Shown: positions 27,742 to 40,224 of the stretch, piece after piece
How the letters are laid out: each line of letters opens with the position of its first letter
Numbering within the stretch: position 1 is the stretch's first letter
DNA from: Kalaharituber pfeilii
Lineage: Eukaryota; Ascomycota; Pezizomycetes; Pezizales; Pezizaceae
Assembly (NCBI GenBank): GCA_015179045.1
Contig: WHUZ01000004.1
Location: forward strand, 2,046,001 to 2,110,000
Length of the DNA stretch: 64,000 nt
Direction of reading: 5' to 3'
Program-made: the position numbers and the translations under genes
The notes under the pieces: generated by a model
Told to the model about the DNA's origin: nothing
What the model saw: only the letters and a program-made list of their open reading frames with translations
The model's database searches: none

Positions 27742-29463
27742 CTATGAAAACATGCGGGTGGTGTCTGACCTGATGCGTTGATAGTCGAACAACTGGACAA
27801 TGAGGTTTAAACATTAGTCTGGATGCGTTGAATTGATGGATGGGGGATATTTACCGCTTCAATAGGACCAACAGCGCTGATAGCAATGTCCTGGTCCCAG
27901 ATCCTCTTTTGTGCAAACTCAATGACGTCCTTCTCAGTGATAGCACCTACCACACGCTCGATCTCAGCAGGGCCCATCCTTCGTCCAGTGGTGACAATTT
28001 GCCGGCCAATGTCCTCTGCGACAGCAGTGGTGCCGTCAAGAGAAAGCAGGAGGGAAGCCTTGAGTTGCGCCTTGGCGCGCTCGACCTCAGCCTCAGATAC
28101 GGATTGGGCGAGGCGAGACCACTCACGCAGAGCGAAGTGCACCAAGTCGTCAATGCGGGTGACGGCTTCAGATACCAAGTAGATACCCCAGAGCCTAATC
28201 GAATGTTAGTATAAACATTTAAAATCTTGGAACACGAAGCCTTACCCAGTATCGCTGTAGGACGTGCTGAAGGACATAAAGCTGTTCGCCAATTGGTGCT
28301 TGTGGACGATGGAGCTGAGCTTGCTTCCAAGGTGAGGAGCATTGCCCATAGCCCTATCCCAGTTTCCAATGATTGCCTGTGCAACAAGTGCAGTGAAATA
28401 ATCCGGGTCCTTCCAGCTGACACCCTCAACAGCAATTGCAATGTGGGCGGTGGGGAGAGTATCGTCTCTCATGCGAACTTCAGATCCAACGAAGTCTGGG
28501 CGAGCTCCTCGCGGAGACCCAAGGGCAATCGGGCGGTCCGAGGGCTTCATGTTGGAGAAGTGCTTCTCAGCGAGCTCGACAAGAGTCTCGTGTGGAACAC
28601 CACCAGCTCCAACAAGAACCATACGATCAGCCTTGTAGTTAGTGTTGATGTAGTCAAGGAGATCGGGCCTCTTGATGGATAAGATGTTCTCCTTTGGGCC
28701 CAAGATTGTTCGGCCAAGCGGTTGATGCTGGAAGGCAGTAGCATGCAAGTGATCGAAGACGACCTCCTCAAGCTGCTTGTCGACCTCCTGTTGCTCCCGT
28801 ACAATGACATCTCTTTCCCTTTCAATAGCGCCGTCCTCGAGCTTGGAGTTTTGGATAATATCGGCCAAAATCTCGACAGTCTTTGCTGCATCGTCTTTGA
28901 ATGATTTTGCGTAATAGACTGTGTTTTCCCGCTAAAAAGGGGGTATTAGTGACGATTCAATAAGCGCCAATTGGCGGTGATTCCGTACAGATGTATAAGC
29001 GTTCAAGTGACCACCCATATTCTCAATCTCCAACTCAAGTTGCTGCTGTGTGCGCTTGTTCGTACCTTTGAACGCAAGGTGCTCCAAGAAGTGGGCAACG
29101 CCGTTCGTCCGGTCGGTCTCCGCTCTACTTCCAGCGTCTATCCATACTCCGCATGTTGCAGTCTGGGCATATGGGGAGTATTCTGTCGCGATCTGAAATC
29201 CGACAATCATGATATCAGTATCCATCTCAACATTGCGCATACGGCGCGGACCGTTGCCCCGCACTAGTTGCCCGGCGCGCAGCAGCACTTACCGTCAAGC
29301 CATTCCTCAAAGTTGTTGTTTGAGTCTGAACACCGGGGGTTAATGTCGGGGTAACAGCTGCAAGGCTTCTGGTGAAGTTGAGTGGGGAGCGAGTGGTGAT
29401 GGCGGGGTATGATCTCCGTAGTGACGAAGCAAGCTTGGAACGAACGATCCGAGCGGCAGCCAT
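27742..29463 (-). CDS. MAS1: Mitochondrial processing peptidase beta subunit
   Basis: Exons on the minus strand (29463-29293, 29192-28989, 28931-28246, 28194-27855, 27792-27742) give 483 residues. An Arg/Ser-rich presequence (MAAARIVRSKLASSLRRSYP) is followed by the inverted zinc motif HFLEH at residues 91-95 inside GVAHFLEHLAFKGT, and the downstream zinc-ligand glutamate region ALESLKD-like helix typical of M16 peptidases. TSRENTVYYAKSF and VDKQLEEVVFDHLHATAFQ are MPP-beta rather than complex III core 1 wording. With the alpha subunit it removes presequences from imported proteins in the matrix. The last exon (LFDYQRIRSDTTRMFS) is only 51 nt and reproduces the usual family C terminus. Confidence 0.95.
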
Positions 29464-31368
29464 TGTGCGATGCTAGGAGTACGAAAGGGGGAGCGGAGAT
29501 GCGGAATGGAGAGGAATTGTATGCAGGGAAGCTTGCCCGGGAGATCGAAGAAGGAGTGTCACAGGAGGGGAGGCTCAGATGCTGAGTTCATGAAGTTCCT
29601 TTCGGAAACTCCAGATGGAACGAATTAGACCGGCAGGGAATTTTTCGCTGGGGACGAGATGTACGCAGCGGTGCACCCAACGGGGACCGCCGCGAGCCAA
29701 TCAGCTTAGCGTGGAAGTCAGCTAGCGCCCATCCGATGGCCCTGGGCGGCTAAAGCGGCGGGCCTTAGCGAAGTTACCCTGAAGAAAGCCACCGCGGCGC
29801 TGTCGGGCTTGGCATGCAGAGCCCCGCCAAACGGTATGTGCATAAACAATGAGTATAAATTTCGACCGGCCATCCCCGCCCCTCCCACCCCTCCTTTCTC
29901 CCTCCAGGCATCTCCTCATCAAGGCTGCGTTTCTTTGCTCACACACGGACAAGCTCCTCTCTCCCCCAAGGAGGGCGGAACTCGTCGCACACGGTGGATG
30001 ACCACTTCCACGCAACGTTGCAAATGAGAAATTCGGAGAATCTTCTTTACAAACAGCAGCCCCTCTCCTTCGGTTGCGGGGCCTGCCCGTGAGGGTCTGG
30101 CGTGATGAACGTCCTTCTTCTCTTCGGACAGGAGGGCTGGCACGTCTGCAAAAGGCATCAGAAAACAAGGGGTGTCCCACTCCCGGTACCTCTCGAGGGC
30201 CGGGGGGCTCGGGACATTTACCTTTGGGAGACCTTTGCAAAGATTGTTTGCTATGAAAGCACTTCAGTGCAATACGCGGCGTGCCACAAATCAGTCGCTC
30301 TTCCAAATCTTCATGGTCGTGGAGGGCGGCTGGGGAGTGGTATAATTCGATTCCGATTACTCTGATGAGGAGATGCCCCACCTTTTTTTCTTTTCCCCGG
30401 TATGTTCATTTTCTCACTTCTGAACTCCCCCATCCCTTTAATGATGCTTCTAATTGCTAATTGAGTAATCATATGAGGAAAACCGGGAATTTGATCACAT
30501 ACTTAAGTCAAATTTACAATGACGACGCTTTCCCTAAGACAAAGCCAACCTGCTAAGGATGACCAACCTAAGCTGCAGAAATGGTTAGAAGTACACCATT
30601 TCTTACGAATCAGCTGTCAACATCGGAGTATGGCGTCAGAAGCACGATTGTTGTTCTAGTGCACAGTCTGAAGATCACAGTTTGAGCAATTGACAATAAA
30701 TTGATATTTTCGTAGTGAAAGTACTCAGCAAACCTTGTTGCACCGTTACCTCTCCGGTATTTCTATCATAACCTTCAGCCTTTATCCTCGTTGTGCAACT
30801 GGGGGAACTACAGAATAAGAAACTCAACCCGCTGGTAAGCGCATGACGTATATCATTGCTCTCGTTATCGTACCATAGTTGGGAGGGTTCTCAATTTTCA
30901 TATCACTCAATTCACCGCACTAACCATTATTCGCTTAAGTTCATCGTTTTAAAACCCAGGTAACAAGCGCAAACTAACTTCAAATAAACTTTGGACTTAA
31001 CCCGATGGAAGCGTCTTGCCATTCCTGACGAGTTTGCTTACCATTCCGAAATTTCAACTCATTGACAGTCAATTGGTTGGTTGCAGAACCTCCCGTGGTG
31101 GTTGGTTGCCAGGCACTTTATCTATTGGGTTCTGTGGGAGTGGAACTATTACACCGAACTACATTCTCCTCAAAGTATAGTTATAAATTCCAAAGCAACC
31201 ACATCTAATAAATTCCATTGATCTCCACTGCTTAAAAGATTTCATTGACCAAGCTTCCAATGAGGTAGGAAGAGATGAAACATGCTCATAAACCAAAAAA
31301 ATATCCCATGACGTAGCAACAATAAAAAACTAAATTAAACACAAGCACAAGGGAAATCCGAAAAGAGC
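29464..31368. other. Intergenic 1.9 kb between MPP beta and the copper ATPase
   Basis: No gene recognised. A TATA-like GAGTATAAATTTC at about 29848-29860 faces + and is followed by a CT-rich stretch, so a + strand non-coding transcript is possible. A 219-codon minus-strand frame (29722-30381) is Arg/Gly-rich and unlike any family I know. The rest (30400-31368) is AT-rich and shows nothing. Confidence 0.45.
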
Positions 31369-34300
31369 TCAAACAGCCTCATCCCCCGCAACCGGGATGT
31401 ATCCCGCTTCCTCGTGCGTCTTCCTCTGCCTCCACCACAGGAGCCCCCTCCACCAGCTCTCGGCGCCGTCCATCATCTTCACCCTACTCCTCCTCCCCTT
31501 CATCTCCGCCTCCATGCCCTCCGGCGTCATCCATGTTGGCCTCTTCCAGAACTTCAGTAGCAAACTACTGCACACGACGCTTACCGAGCTCGCTGCCATC
31601 GCTGCTGCGGCAGCCATCGGATGCAAATGGAATCCAAAGGGGAGGAAAAACCCCATTGCAAACGGAAGTCCAATGATGTTATACAGGCACGCCCACAGAA
31701 GGTTCATTTTAATCCTCTTGAATATACACTTGGACAAGTGCAACGCCGCGGGGATATCCAACAGACAATTAGGCCTCATCAGCACTATATCCGCGGCCTC
31801 CATCGCCACATCTGTTCCCGATGCCATTGCAATACCAACGTCGGCGGTGGCCAGCGCGGGAGAGTCGTTGATGCCATCACCGACCATGGCTATGGTAACT
31901 TTCTGGTTCTCGGCCCTCTTTGCGCCCTTGAGAAGAGTTGAGGATGAGTTGGATTCTTTCATCTCGCGGACAATACGCTGCTTGTCATCTGGGGAGACAC
32001 CGGCCCAGACGAGGTGGGCCGGTATCCCAACCTCTTTTGCGATCTGAAGGGCAGTGGCTTCTTGATCTCCCGTCACCATGGCAACTTTGATACCCAGTTT
32101 CTGGAGCGCGCGTACAGCATACTTTGCGTCGGGCTTCACTTCGTCGCTGAGACCAATCATGCCTGCGTATTCTCCGTCAATTGCGACAAAGACGTACGTG
32201 CGGCCTCTCATCCTTGCGATTTCCTCTTCCTGTTCCGCACTCATCTTTCCCTCTCCAGGCTTCGAATACTCTCCCCTAACCTGCCGAACTGCGTCTTCTG
32301 GCACTTTAACCCCATTCTCTGCGAGGTAGGTCACGTTTCCAATCAGTATCCTGAACTTCATAGCCCCTCCAGGCGCCGCCGCCGACGTTACCTCCACCTT
32401 CGCCTGCACCCCCCTCCCCACAACAGCCTTAAATTCGCTCACGGTCCCATCAATGGTCATATTCTGCTGCAGTCCCAGTCTCTCCCTCGCCCCATTCACG
32501 ATGGCCTTCCCTACCGGATGCTCACTCCCCTGCTCTGCAACTCCCACCAACGTCCACCACATCTTTGTCCTCCACTCCGATGCCCCCCACATCTGCGCCA
32601 GCTCCGCCAGCGCCACACTCATCTTCCCCATTGTCAGCGTCCCCGTCTTGTCCATCACCACGTGAGTGACCTTCGTCGCCGTCTCTAGCGCCGCTCCACC
32701 CTTCACAAGAATCCCATGTTCAGCACCGACCCCCGTCCCCACCATTACCGCCGTTGGGGTACTGAGACCAAGGGCACATGGACACGCAAACACAATGACG
32801 GATATACACAGCTTAAGGCATACCATGAATGTCCCCCCCGACGCTTCACTCTTGAATATTGCAGGGGGATTCGTCAACACGTGGGAAAGAATCATCCACC
32901 CCACAAAGGTAATCGCCCCTAGCGTGATGACCCCGGGAACAAAGTACCCCGCCACTATATCCGCCATGCGCTGAATCGGCGCACGACTTGTCTGCGCCTC
33001 TTGAACCAGCTTTACGATCTGTGACAGTTGTGTATCGCGGCCTGCCCGCGTGACACGGAAATCAAGTCTCCCCGCCCCGTTCACAGTCCCACCAATCAGA
33101 TTATCTCTCTTACGCTTTAGAACCGGCATTGCCTCCCCAGTCACCATGCTCTCGTCCACGTACGACTCTCCCGCCGTCACGGTTCCGTCAGCCGGGACCT
33201 TGTCTCCGGGTCGCAGAATCACGATATCTCCGACCTGGATCAATTCCGTCGGAATCACCCTCTCATTCCCATGGCTCTGGTCGTCGGTTCCCTCCATCAA
33301 TGCAGCCTTCTCCGGGTCCGCGTATATAGTCGCCATAGATGGGGCCAACGACATGAGTCTCGACAACGCCTTCGACGTCTGCCCTTTCGCCTTGTTTTCA
33401 AGGTACCTTCCCAGCGAAATAAATGTGATCAACATCGTACTCGTATCGAACACTGTGTTAGGCCTCGAGTGTGGATGGCACATGATAGAGGTCAGCATCG
33501 AGCCGATGGAAAAGAAAAACGCCGCAGAGGTCCCGAGAACAACTAGCACATCCATGGTCGCAGAACCGTGCTTGAGAGACTTGTAGGCGCTCTTATAGAA
33601 CCTTTTTCCTATTCCAAACTGTACTGGTATCGTGAGAACAAGACAAATGAGGTCCCCGAGATACAACCCAGGAATTAAGATGTTGCGGCCACCGAAATGC
33701 ATCTTATCCCAGCGCATAAAGACCATAGGGATAATCATACTAATCAAAAACACCGGCAGCGCGAAAGCTAAACTGAATTGGAACGCATTCCTCCATTCAT
33801 TGATTTCCTTGGTTTTGGAGAGCGACTCGAGTTGGGCGTTATTCTCTTCCGCTTCGGAAAGGAGTGCGTTCATGCCGATGGACTCGACGATCTCGACGAT
33901 GTTGCGCAGGCCAGTGAGGTCAGGGAAGTAATAAACTGTTGCACGGGCGCTGGAGAGGGAAACAATGACGTCTTGGACCCCGGGGGCTGTGCGGAGGGTT
34001 TCTTCGAGGTGCAGGGCGGAATCATCATCGGTCAGACCAAAGATTTTGAAGGTAACGTTGGTGATGGGTAGATCAGAGTCGTTGGAGTCATCGGAGTCAA
34101 GTTCGGTGGAGATGATGGAGGCGTCGAAACCACGGTCCTCAATTCTAGTATGACATTTGATAAGTATGTTGACTGTAGGGCTGAGTTTATGGTATATGGG
34201 GCGTTGACATACATCTCGGCAATCTTCTCAGCAGAGATAATTTCTGGATCATGTACCGCTACCGCCCGCTCTGTTATGAGCGAGACAGTGAACGATATCA

Positions 34301-35215
34301 CCCCCTCTACATCCTTAAAGCCTCCCTCAATCGCAGCCGTGCACGCGCCACATGTCATTCCGTCCACTGCAACCGTCGTTGTCGCCCGTGCGGGACCTTT
34401 CGACTTCTTCGGTCGCCCCGTGACTTCTGATGACAGGACCTCTGCGCCGAAGCCGCGGTCCTCTATTCTATATCATCGTCAGAAAATTCACATCCTCTAC
34501 TTCCGCAGAATGCAAACTCACATCTCCGCCACCTTCTCCTTCGAAATCACATCTGGATCATGCACGACAACTGCCCGTTCAGTCATCAATGACACTGTGA
34601 ACGACAGAACCCCAAGCACATCCTTAAACCCTCCTTCTATCGCCGCGGTGCAGGCGCCGCACGTCATGCCTTCCACCTTGACGGTTGTCGTCGCCTGCTT
34701 TGGCTTTGTCTCTGCGGGGCGCCGGGACGCACGGGGCATATCCGTTGACAGAATAGCCGCGCCAAAGCCCCGATCCTCAATGCTATGCCCAGATTGGTCA
34801 GTGATCGACATCCAACAACGACTGATGAGGTGGCGTTTTACAGTTCTGCGATCTTTTCTGCAGACAGTAATGCAGGGTCGTGCATCACAACCGCCCGCTC
34901 TGCCAACAGTGACACTGAGATTGAACCCACGCCTTCCACGTCCTTGAATCCACCTATCCAGTTCAATCGCAATTAGCCCTTCTTCCCCTTCTGCCAAGTT
35001 AAGTTGTAGTTCCGTAGTGTAGAAAACCCACCTTCAATTGCAGCCGTACAAGCACCGCACGTCATCCCCTCGACCGCTACTGTTGTTGTCGCAAAATGCG
35101 GCGTCGTACTCGACATACTCCGTCGCGGCTGTTCCTCTTCTGACCCAGAGCCATAGTTATATGTGTCGAGGAGTAGGCCTTGTTCCTCATCTTTGGTGAC
35201 GGTTCTGAGCGCCAT
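31369..35215 (-). CDS. CCC2: P1B-type copper-transporting ATPase (Ccc2/ATP7 type)
   Basis: Exons on the minus strand (35215-35032, 34953-34842, 34782-34522, 34467-34213, 34144-31369) give 1,195 residues. Three N-terminal heavy-metal domains share the identical copper loop GMTCGACTAAIEGG; a fourth domain-like unit has lost the Cys pair. The ATPase core has TGEAMPV (about 606), the transmembrane copper motif CPCALGLSTPT (about 725), DKTGTLT (about 769), SEHPVGKAI and GDGINDSPALA. The family loads copper into secreted multicopper oxidases such as laccase and Fet3 in the Golgi. The three domains are encoded by exons ending at the same codon position in the same phase 2, so they look like tandem exon duplications. 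The frame extends 19 codons upstream without an ATG, so 35215 is the first ATG. Confidence 0.95.
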
Positions 35216-36754
35216 AATTGCTCTCTTCCCCTCTATCTCTCCGTGTCTGTGGTAGTGTTGAGTCGCCGCCAACCTAAGGCCGCTTGTGTTTGTGTTCCTT
35301 GCTGCCGCTGCTGCTGCTGCTGTTTCTGAAAGCTTATTTACTGAGAAAGTGCTGGGTCACCGACAGAAGGCGCCACTATGTTGACCATGCACCGTCGCAG
35401 CCCTCTGTATCCCTTAATTCTGTGCGCGCGGAGTAATGTTCGAATTTTTGTAACTTCGTTTGCTGAAATTGAAGGTTTCCAGCCGGCAAATAGGACCCTT
35501 GCGTTTTATCCAGCCCAGCCAGCACCAGTCGATGTTAACTTCTAGAGGAAGCTCTAAGATTAAGGTACAAATCCGATCCGGGGTATATTTGTGGGGAGGC
35601 GAAACCAGTCCGCTTGTCGGAATTTGTTTATTGTGCAACAAATGGGCAGAATAGAAGAGAAAACGAAGGAGAGGAAGGAAAGTAGGAGGAAGAGGAAGTG
35701 AGAGAGAAGAGGCGCCGCAAAAGGTAGCAAAATGATGTGACTATTAGGCGCCGCACACGGTCGGGGAGAGGTAACAATTAGCAAGCCGTAGATCGCCCCA
35801 AACACCTTACTTGCCTCTAGTAATCAGGGCACAAGGTACAGGACCGGCGGAAGCCCAGGGCAGGGCAAGAGCACAAATAATGGAAAGCTAAGTAGAGTCA
35901 GGCAATAAGACGAAAAGTTCCGCGCCTGCGCTGATAAAATAAGAGAAATATTTAAATAATTAAGGCACCTATTGGTGACGAAGGGATTTATTCGGAAGAA
36001 TGGTTAGGCGGAGGGGCGAGACTGGGGGTGGAGAGCAGGGGCGCACTTGGGGACGACGGGGAAGGCGGAGAGGCGGGAGAGAGGGAAGAATTGGTGTCGG
36101 AAAGTCAGTCCCGGTCCGGAGAGTTGCAAGGGTGCGTTGCGACCTGCCGTTATGATACACGGTTGTTCAGCTGTCTGTTCAGCTTCCTCTGCAGTCGGTG
36201 TCAGTCTTTTGTCTTTCTTTGGCAAGTACCTCGGACTGCCTCAGGTGTGCGTGATGATGTCCAGCAGGGGTGGTGCTGTTGGGCTGGTGGGCTGATGGGC
36301 TGATGGGCTTTCGGTAAGGATGCATGTGCGACGAGGGGAACGGAGGGGAGAGATGGGAACGCAACAGCAGTTTGAGAAGCGCAGCAGCGAGCAATCGGTC
36401 CTGGGAAGATGCCTCATTCTTGCTACAGGAGTACAAGGACAGACGAAGCCGTTTGGAATGGAGATACGGCCCAACGTTTCCAGAGCCTCTGGCTTGGGGG
36501 TTGAGATTGGAATGATGCAGAATACAATCAGACCCTGAGGGGCTACAGCAACGGTGGGAGTAGTAAGTAGCACAGGATGGAGAGGATGGAAACGCTCGCT
36601 CTTCTCTTCTTTGTCCTGCTGGCTGATACTGCTGCCAACTGCCTCTGGCACTTGCATTTTATCGCAGGTACGCTACAATGTTGGCGTTCGTGAAGTGCTT
36701 GTGCTTGTGTGGAAGTTTCACTTCGAATACGCTACAGATACGTACTGATGGGCC

Positions 36755-36781
36755 TGGGATGGGGGATGGGGGATGGGGGAG
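36755..36781. repeat. Short G-rich tandem repeat
   Basis: The unit GGGGGAT is repeated around 36755-36781, followed by more G runs. A similar tandem of GGGCTGAT lies at about 36283-36310. Direct observation of low-complexity DNA with G-quadruplex potential. Confidence 0.6.
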
Positions 36782-37839
36782 TAAGTGGGGGGCGGTAGAG
36801 AACTACCAAGTGTCGTGAAACATCGAGTTGCTCACGAAAGGATGCGAGACTACACTCTTCGCGGTTGTTAAATATCGGTAGTGTTCTACATACCTAGATC
36901 TGCCAAAGGTTCATTATCAATGCAACGTACAGTAAGTAGTATGCACACGGGGCTCGCTCTAGTTTGGTAAAAACTCGCAGCGATTCTTCTCACTTTCAGC
37001 TCGTATGGGCTTTGTACCAGTAGATAACGATGCAGATGACACGGGCGAGGCTTGTAGAATCTCAGCTCAGCTTCGCACAAGGTCACACAGGTCACGATCG
37101 CTGAGACACCGCAGAACCACGATGCGACCTTTCCAAAACAGCATGTATTCCTCCGAAACTCTACAAAGTTGGATGTGTTCGGAATGAGTGAAAGTGCGTT
37201 ATATAACTCGAATCGAGGTTCACGGCAAGAGCGTCAGTGCTGAATGCGAGTGCGAGCACGGACAGATAAGTAATGGAGAGTATGGTTACGGTGATGATGG
37301 TGAAAGCGAACACTCTCATTATGCTTGATTCTCATTCTTCTACTAAAAGACGGCATGCGTATGATCGCCAGTGTCTCCCCCCTGCTATTGCTTTGTCTCA
37401 CATTCCTCATTCTCTGGGCTACCAGGATCCAGCATGTATGCGATCACAAATTTGACCTAACTGGTACAGTGCTGCTCCCGATGTCAGACTAATGGGCAGT
37501 TGAGTAGCAGAGTTAATCCCCAGTCTTCGTGTGCTCCACAGACGTATCCTCCTTTGCTCATGCTGGATTGGATTACCGATCATCCAACGGTTCCCCTAAT
37601 CTCCCTGCCAACTTATCGCCATAGTAAGTACTTCACTTTCTCTAGACCCAATGTCTCCTCCACTGTACGCCCGCTCTCTATCCTGAGATCCCGCATCATA
37701 TTCCTGGCATGAGGCTAAGAGCCTCCAACTCCCAGCCAAGTCTCAAAGAGCTATAGTTTCTGATGAATGGATTCCCCAAATTTCACCGGAAACACTTTTC
37801 CGCGAAATATAGTGGTTATTCCCTTCATATACCCATACA

Positions 37840-38270
37840 CATCCCTCTGCTACCTTCATCACAATGGATACTGGCCCGAATTGCAACCCAATTCCCAGCT
37901 CGACTAGCACGATTTACCTCCCACCGGAGGCGAAGTTACGTATTTCCTGACCTGGGGCAATATCTACAACATGTCAATGAAGCAGCCCTGAGAGTACCTA
38001 TGTACTTGTCGAGGAGATTCCTTCTCTTTTCCTGAGGCTGCTCGACCATAAGTTGTAAAGTAACCTCCGGAGCCATATCTTTCTCGACCTATGAGGATGA
38101 CATTCAAAGTCTGATTCCAGGACTAATGTTATGAGCATGTCCTTCATTATACCTATCTTACAATATTCGATGCTCCACATTGGAAGGTGCAGATATCATC
38201 TTCTCTAGTAACGAACTTAAATCATTTGCTTTTTGGGACCTTCAACAATGGATGGAGTGGAAACAGAGAA
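37840..38270. repeat. Diverged interspersed repeat, copy A
   Basis: Shares two blocks with copy B at 40225-41040. Matching landmarks are ATACTGGCCCGA/ATACTAGCCCGA with GACTAGCACGATT/GACTAGCATGATT, the AAAGTCTGATT block, and the GGTGCAGATAT block with TTTGCT..TTTGGG and TTCAACAA. Identity by eye is roughly 65-75 percent with many transitions. A 147 bp stretch (37924-38070) bounded by CCGGAGG/CCTCCGG is absent from copy B. No coding capacity seen; probably an old transposon fragment. Confidence 0.65.
37924..38070. repeat. 147 bp insertion with short terminal inverted repeats in copy A
   Basis: Begins CCGGAGGCGAAGTTAC and ends with the reverse complement of CCGGAGGTTACTTTAC, giving 12 of 16 matching terminal bases with the outer seven perfect. 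The alignment to copy B has this segment missing, with about 10 unrelated bases in its place. It looks like a small non-autonomous element, but no target duplication is obvious. Confidence 0.4.
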
Positions 38271-38711
38271 ACGAAGGAAAAGATGAAAAGCTCTCCGCCT
38301 TCCAAAACCTTCTCATCACTCGCTCGACGTCGCCGGCGCGTGTCCACACCAGCCTAACTCCTGCTCATGAAATGCGAGGAAGAAGCGATGGCACGGGTAC
38401 GGGAGCGATTGTAGATAGGTAGTTCCAGTGGTAGAAGTTTGTGCATGTTATGTATGTTATTTAGAGGCTTGCTCGGATATCGCTGTCACGATATCAGCTA
38501 TCACCCACCAGAGAGCAGTCCAGAATCATAACCGGTTAAATCAACACATATATTTGTGCCACGTGGGCCCTCGGGCTAGTGTAAATTCAAATTTTTGACA
38601 GGCGGCGTATGGCACGCACTGGCACGAGTACGCTACAGGCATCAGGCACAAACGCCTTAATGTTTCATCTCGAATTTCAGCACAACTCGGATGAAAGTGG
38701 CGTTGAGGAAG

Positions 38712-38843
38712 GTACCCGCTACCAGTATAAAGTTTCGCACAAGTGCGTAGTTGCAAAGACTGTGCGAGGGGTCCGTCCTGCTGTTCTACACAGACCACTC
38801 GAACTGTCACACTTGTGTGAAACTTTATGTTGGTAACGAGTAC
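38712..38843. repeat. Palindromic (foldback/MITE-like) element
   Basis: Arms 38712-38747 and 38808-38843 are 36 nt inverted repeats matching at 30 positions; all six mismatches are transitions. Cores are AAAGTTTCGCACAAGTG and, inverted, AAAGTTTCACACAAGTG. The pairing weakens inward over a 60 nt centre. No coding capacity. Confidence 0.7.
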
Positions 38844-39605
38844 TGGCGTCTCTCTTCTCCCAGCCTACAAATACAGGCATAATAGGAGAAGCTCTTACTT
38901 CTAGGGGGGAAAAAAGAATGGGGCAGAAACTGAGAATTCCTCTTTAGAGAGTGTTCCGAGAATGGGGCCCAAGATTACTTATTAGGCCGCGCTGACTTTC
39001 GGGTAAGCATTCGGAGCATACAACTTGGCCGTGCCGATTAACAAAGCTGGTTGAACTAAGTGGATACTTACCTACCTACTGTAGTTCGCTGGTATGTCAA
39101 TAAATTTCGTGATGAATCCTTAAATTTGCCGGTTCTTTGGGTTTCCAATAATGGGTAGTCGTGACCAAATGATGGCTGAGGTATACGTACATCTCAGGAT
39201 AGTCTCATGCCACTCGGGCCCCAAGAGGAAATGCGCTGCCGTTGACAGGGTTCCAAATCTAAAGTCATAAACCAAAAATCACACCGTGCTCTTCCTTGCG
39301 CACGTTTTTTGTCACAGTAAGTGAAGGCGGCTGCTATATTTGCTGCTGACATTGGTGAAGCTGTGGCTGTGGTTGTTCCAGGATTATCATATCTCATAAG
39401 ATGTTAGGATGTTTCACTCATTTAGTGTAGGCCTTTGCTCCCATGAAAATGGGACACCTTTGAACTACGTGTATCACAACTCAACATTCTCAGACAATCC
39501 CTGATTTTTGGTTTACCGTGTGAATCAGTTCACTGGATCGATCTCAGCTTTCAGAATGAAAATTGAGTAAAAACTGGTGAAGATAGATGGGAGTCAAAAA
39601 GCAGT

Positions 39606-39716
39606 GGTTTCCAGGGATCCAGCCCTGGAAATCCGATCCCGGGGATGAAATTCCTCCCGTAGAATTCTCTAGCGCGTGGCGCAGTCATCCCTGGAAATTC
39701 CTGGAAACCATCCCTG
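39606..39716. repeat. Cluster of CCCTGGAA/TTCCAGGG motifs
   Basis: Five copies of the TCCCTGG/CCAGGGA core lie in both orientations in about 110 bp; the outer GGTTTCCAGG (39606-39615) and CCTGGAAACC (39700-39709) form a perfect 10 bp inverted pair. Function unknown. Confidence 0.5.
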
Positions 39717-40224
39717 GTGCCAGCAAAATCCCTCTATTGTATGCACAAGCCAGGTCTATCGAGAAATATTGTAGGAAATATCGTAAGCAGCTGTTTGCTT
39801 ATCAATTACGGCCTAGATTTGAAGAAAATTGTCGTGTTTCTTCCACTCTGCTTTATCTAAGCTTCAGACCGCCAAGCTAGTAATACAGGGGTGCCTAGGT
39901 CACCATATCCATAATCCAGTTGCACCTTAAAGCATAAAGCATAGTGAAGTCCGTTGTGAAGTCTGCTAATGGTCCCAGATCAAACATAAGGCCCCTGAGT
40001 TCCATTTGTGGTTAATTATACACTTACGAATAGCTTGCTCTTGGCATCATCCTACTTCTCTTTTAGGCACTTAAAGTACATCTTATCTAGGGTCAGTTGC
40101 CGAGGCTGGCCATAAAGCACTCTCGTTTCGAGATCTATCGCATGTCTTGAACAACATACATCTTTCGGCCATCTCTACTTGACTGACCTCAGACTCTTTT
40201 TTCACTATGGCTCTCACAACTGAT

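Noticed and set aside
29722..30381. 219-codon minus-strand frame as a gene
   Set aside because: No family resemblance, biased composition, and no supporting introns or start context; kept only as a query.
34150..34947. 265-codon + strand frame opposite the copper ATPase
   Set aside because: Antisense shadow of the repeated metal-binding exons; its repeats mirror the coding strand.
39587..39880. 97-codon + strand frame with repeated PW/WK words
   Set aside because: The repetition comes from the CCCTGGAA motif cluster rather than protein conservation.
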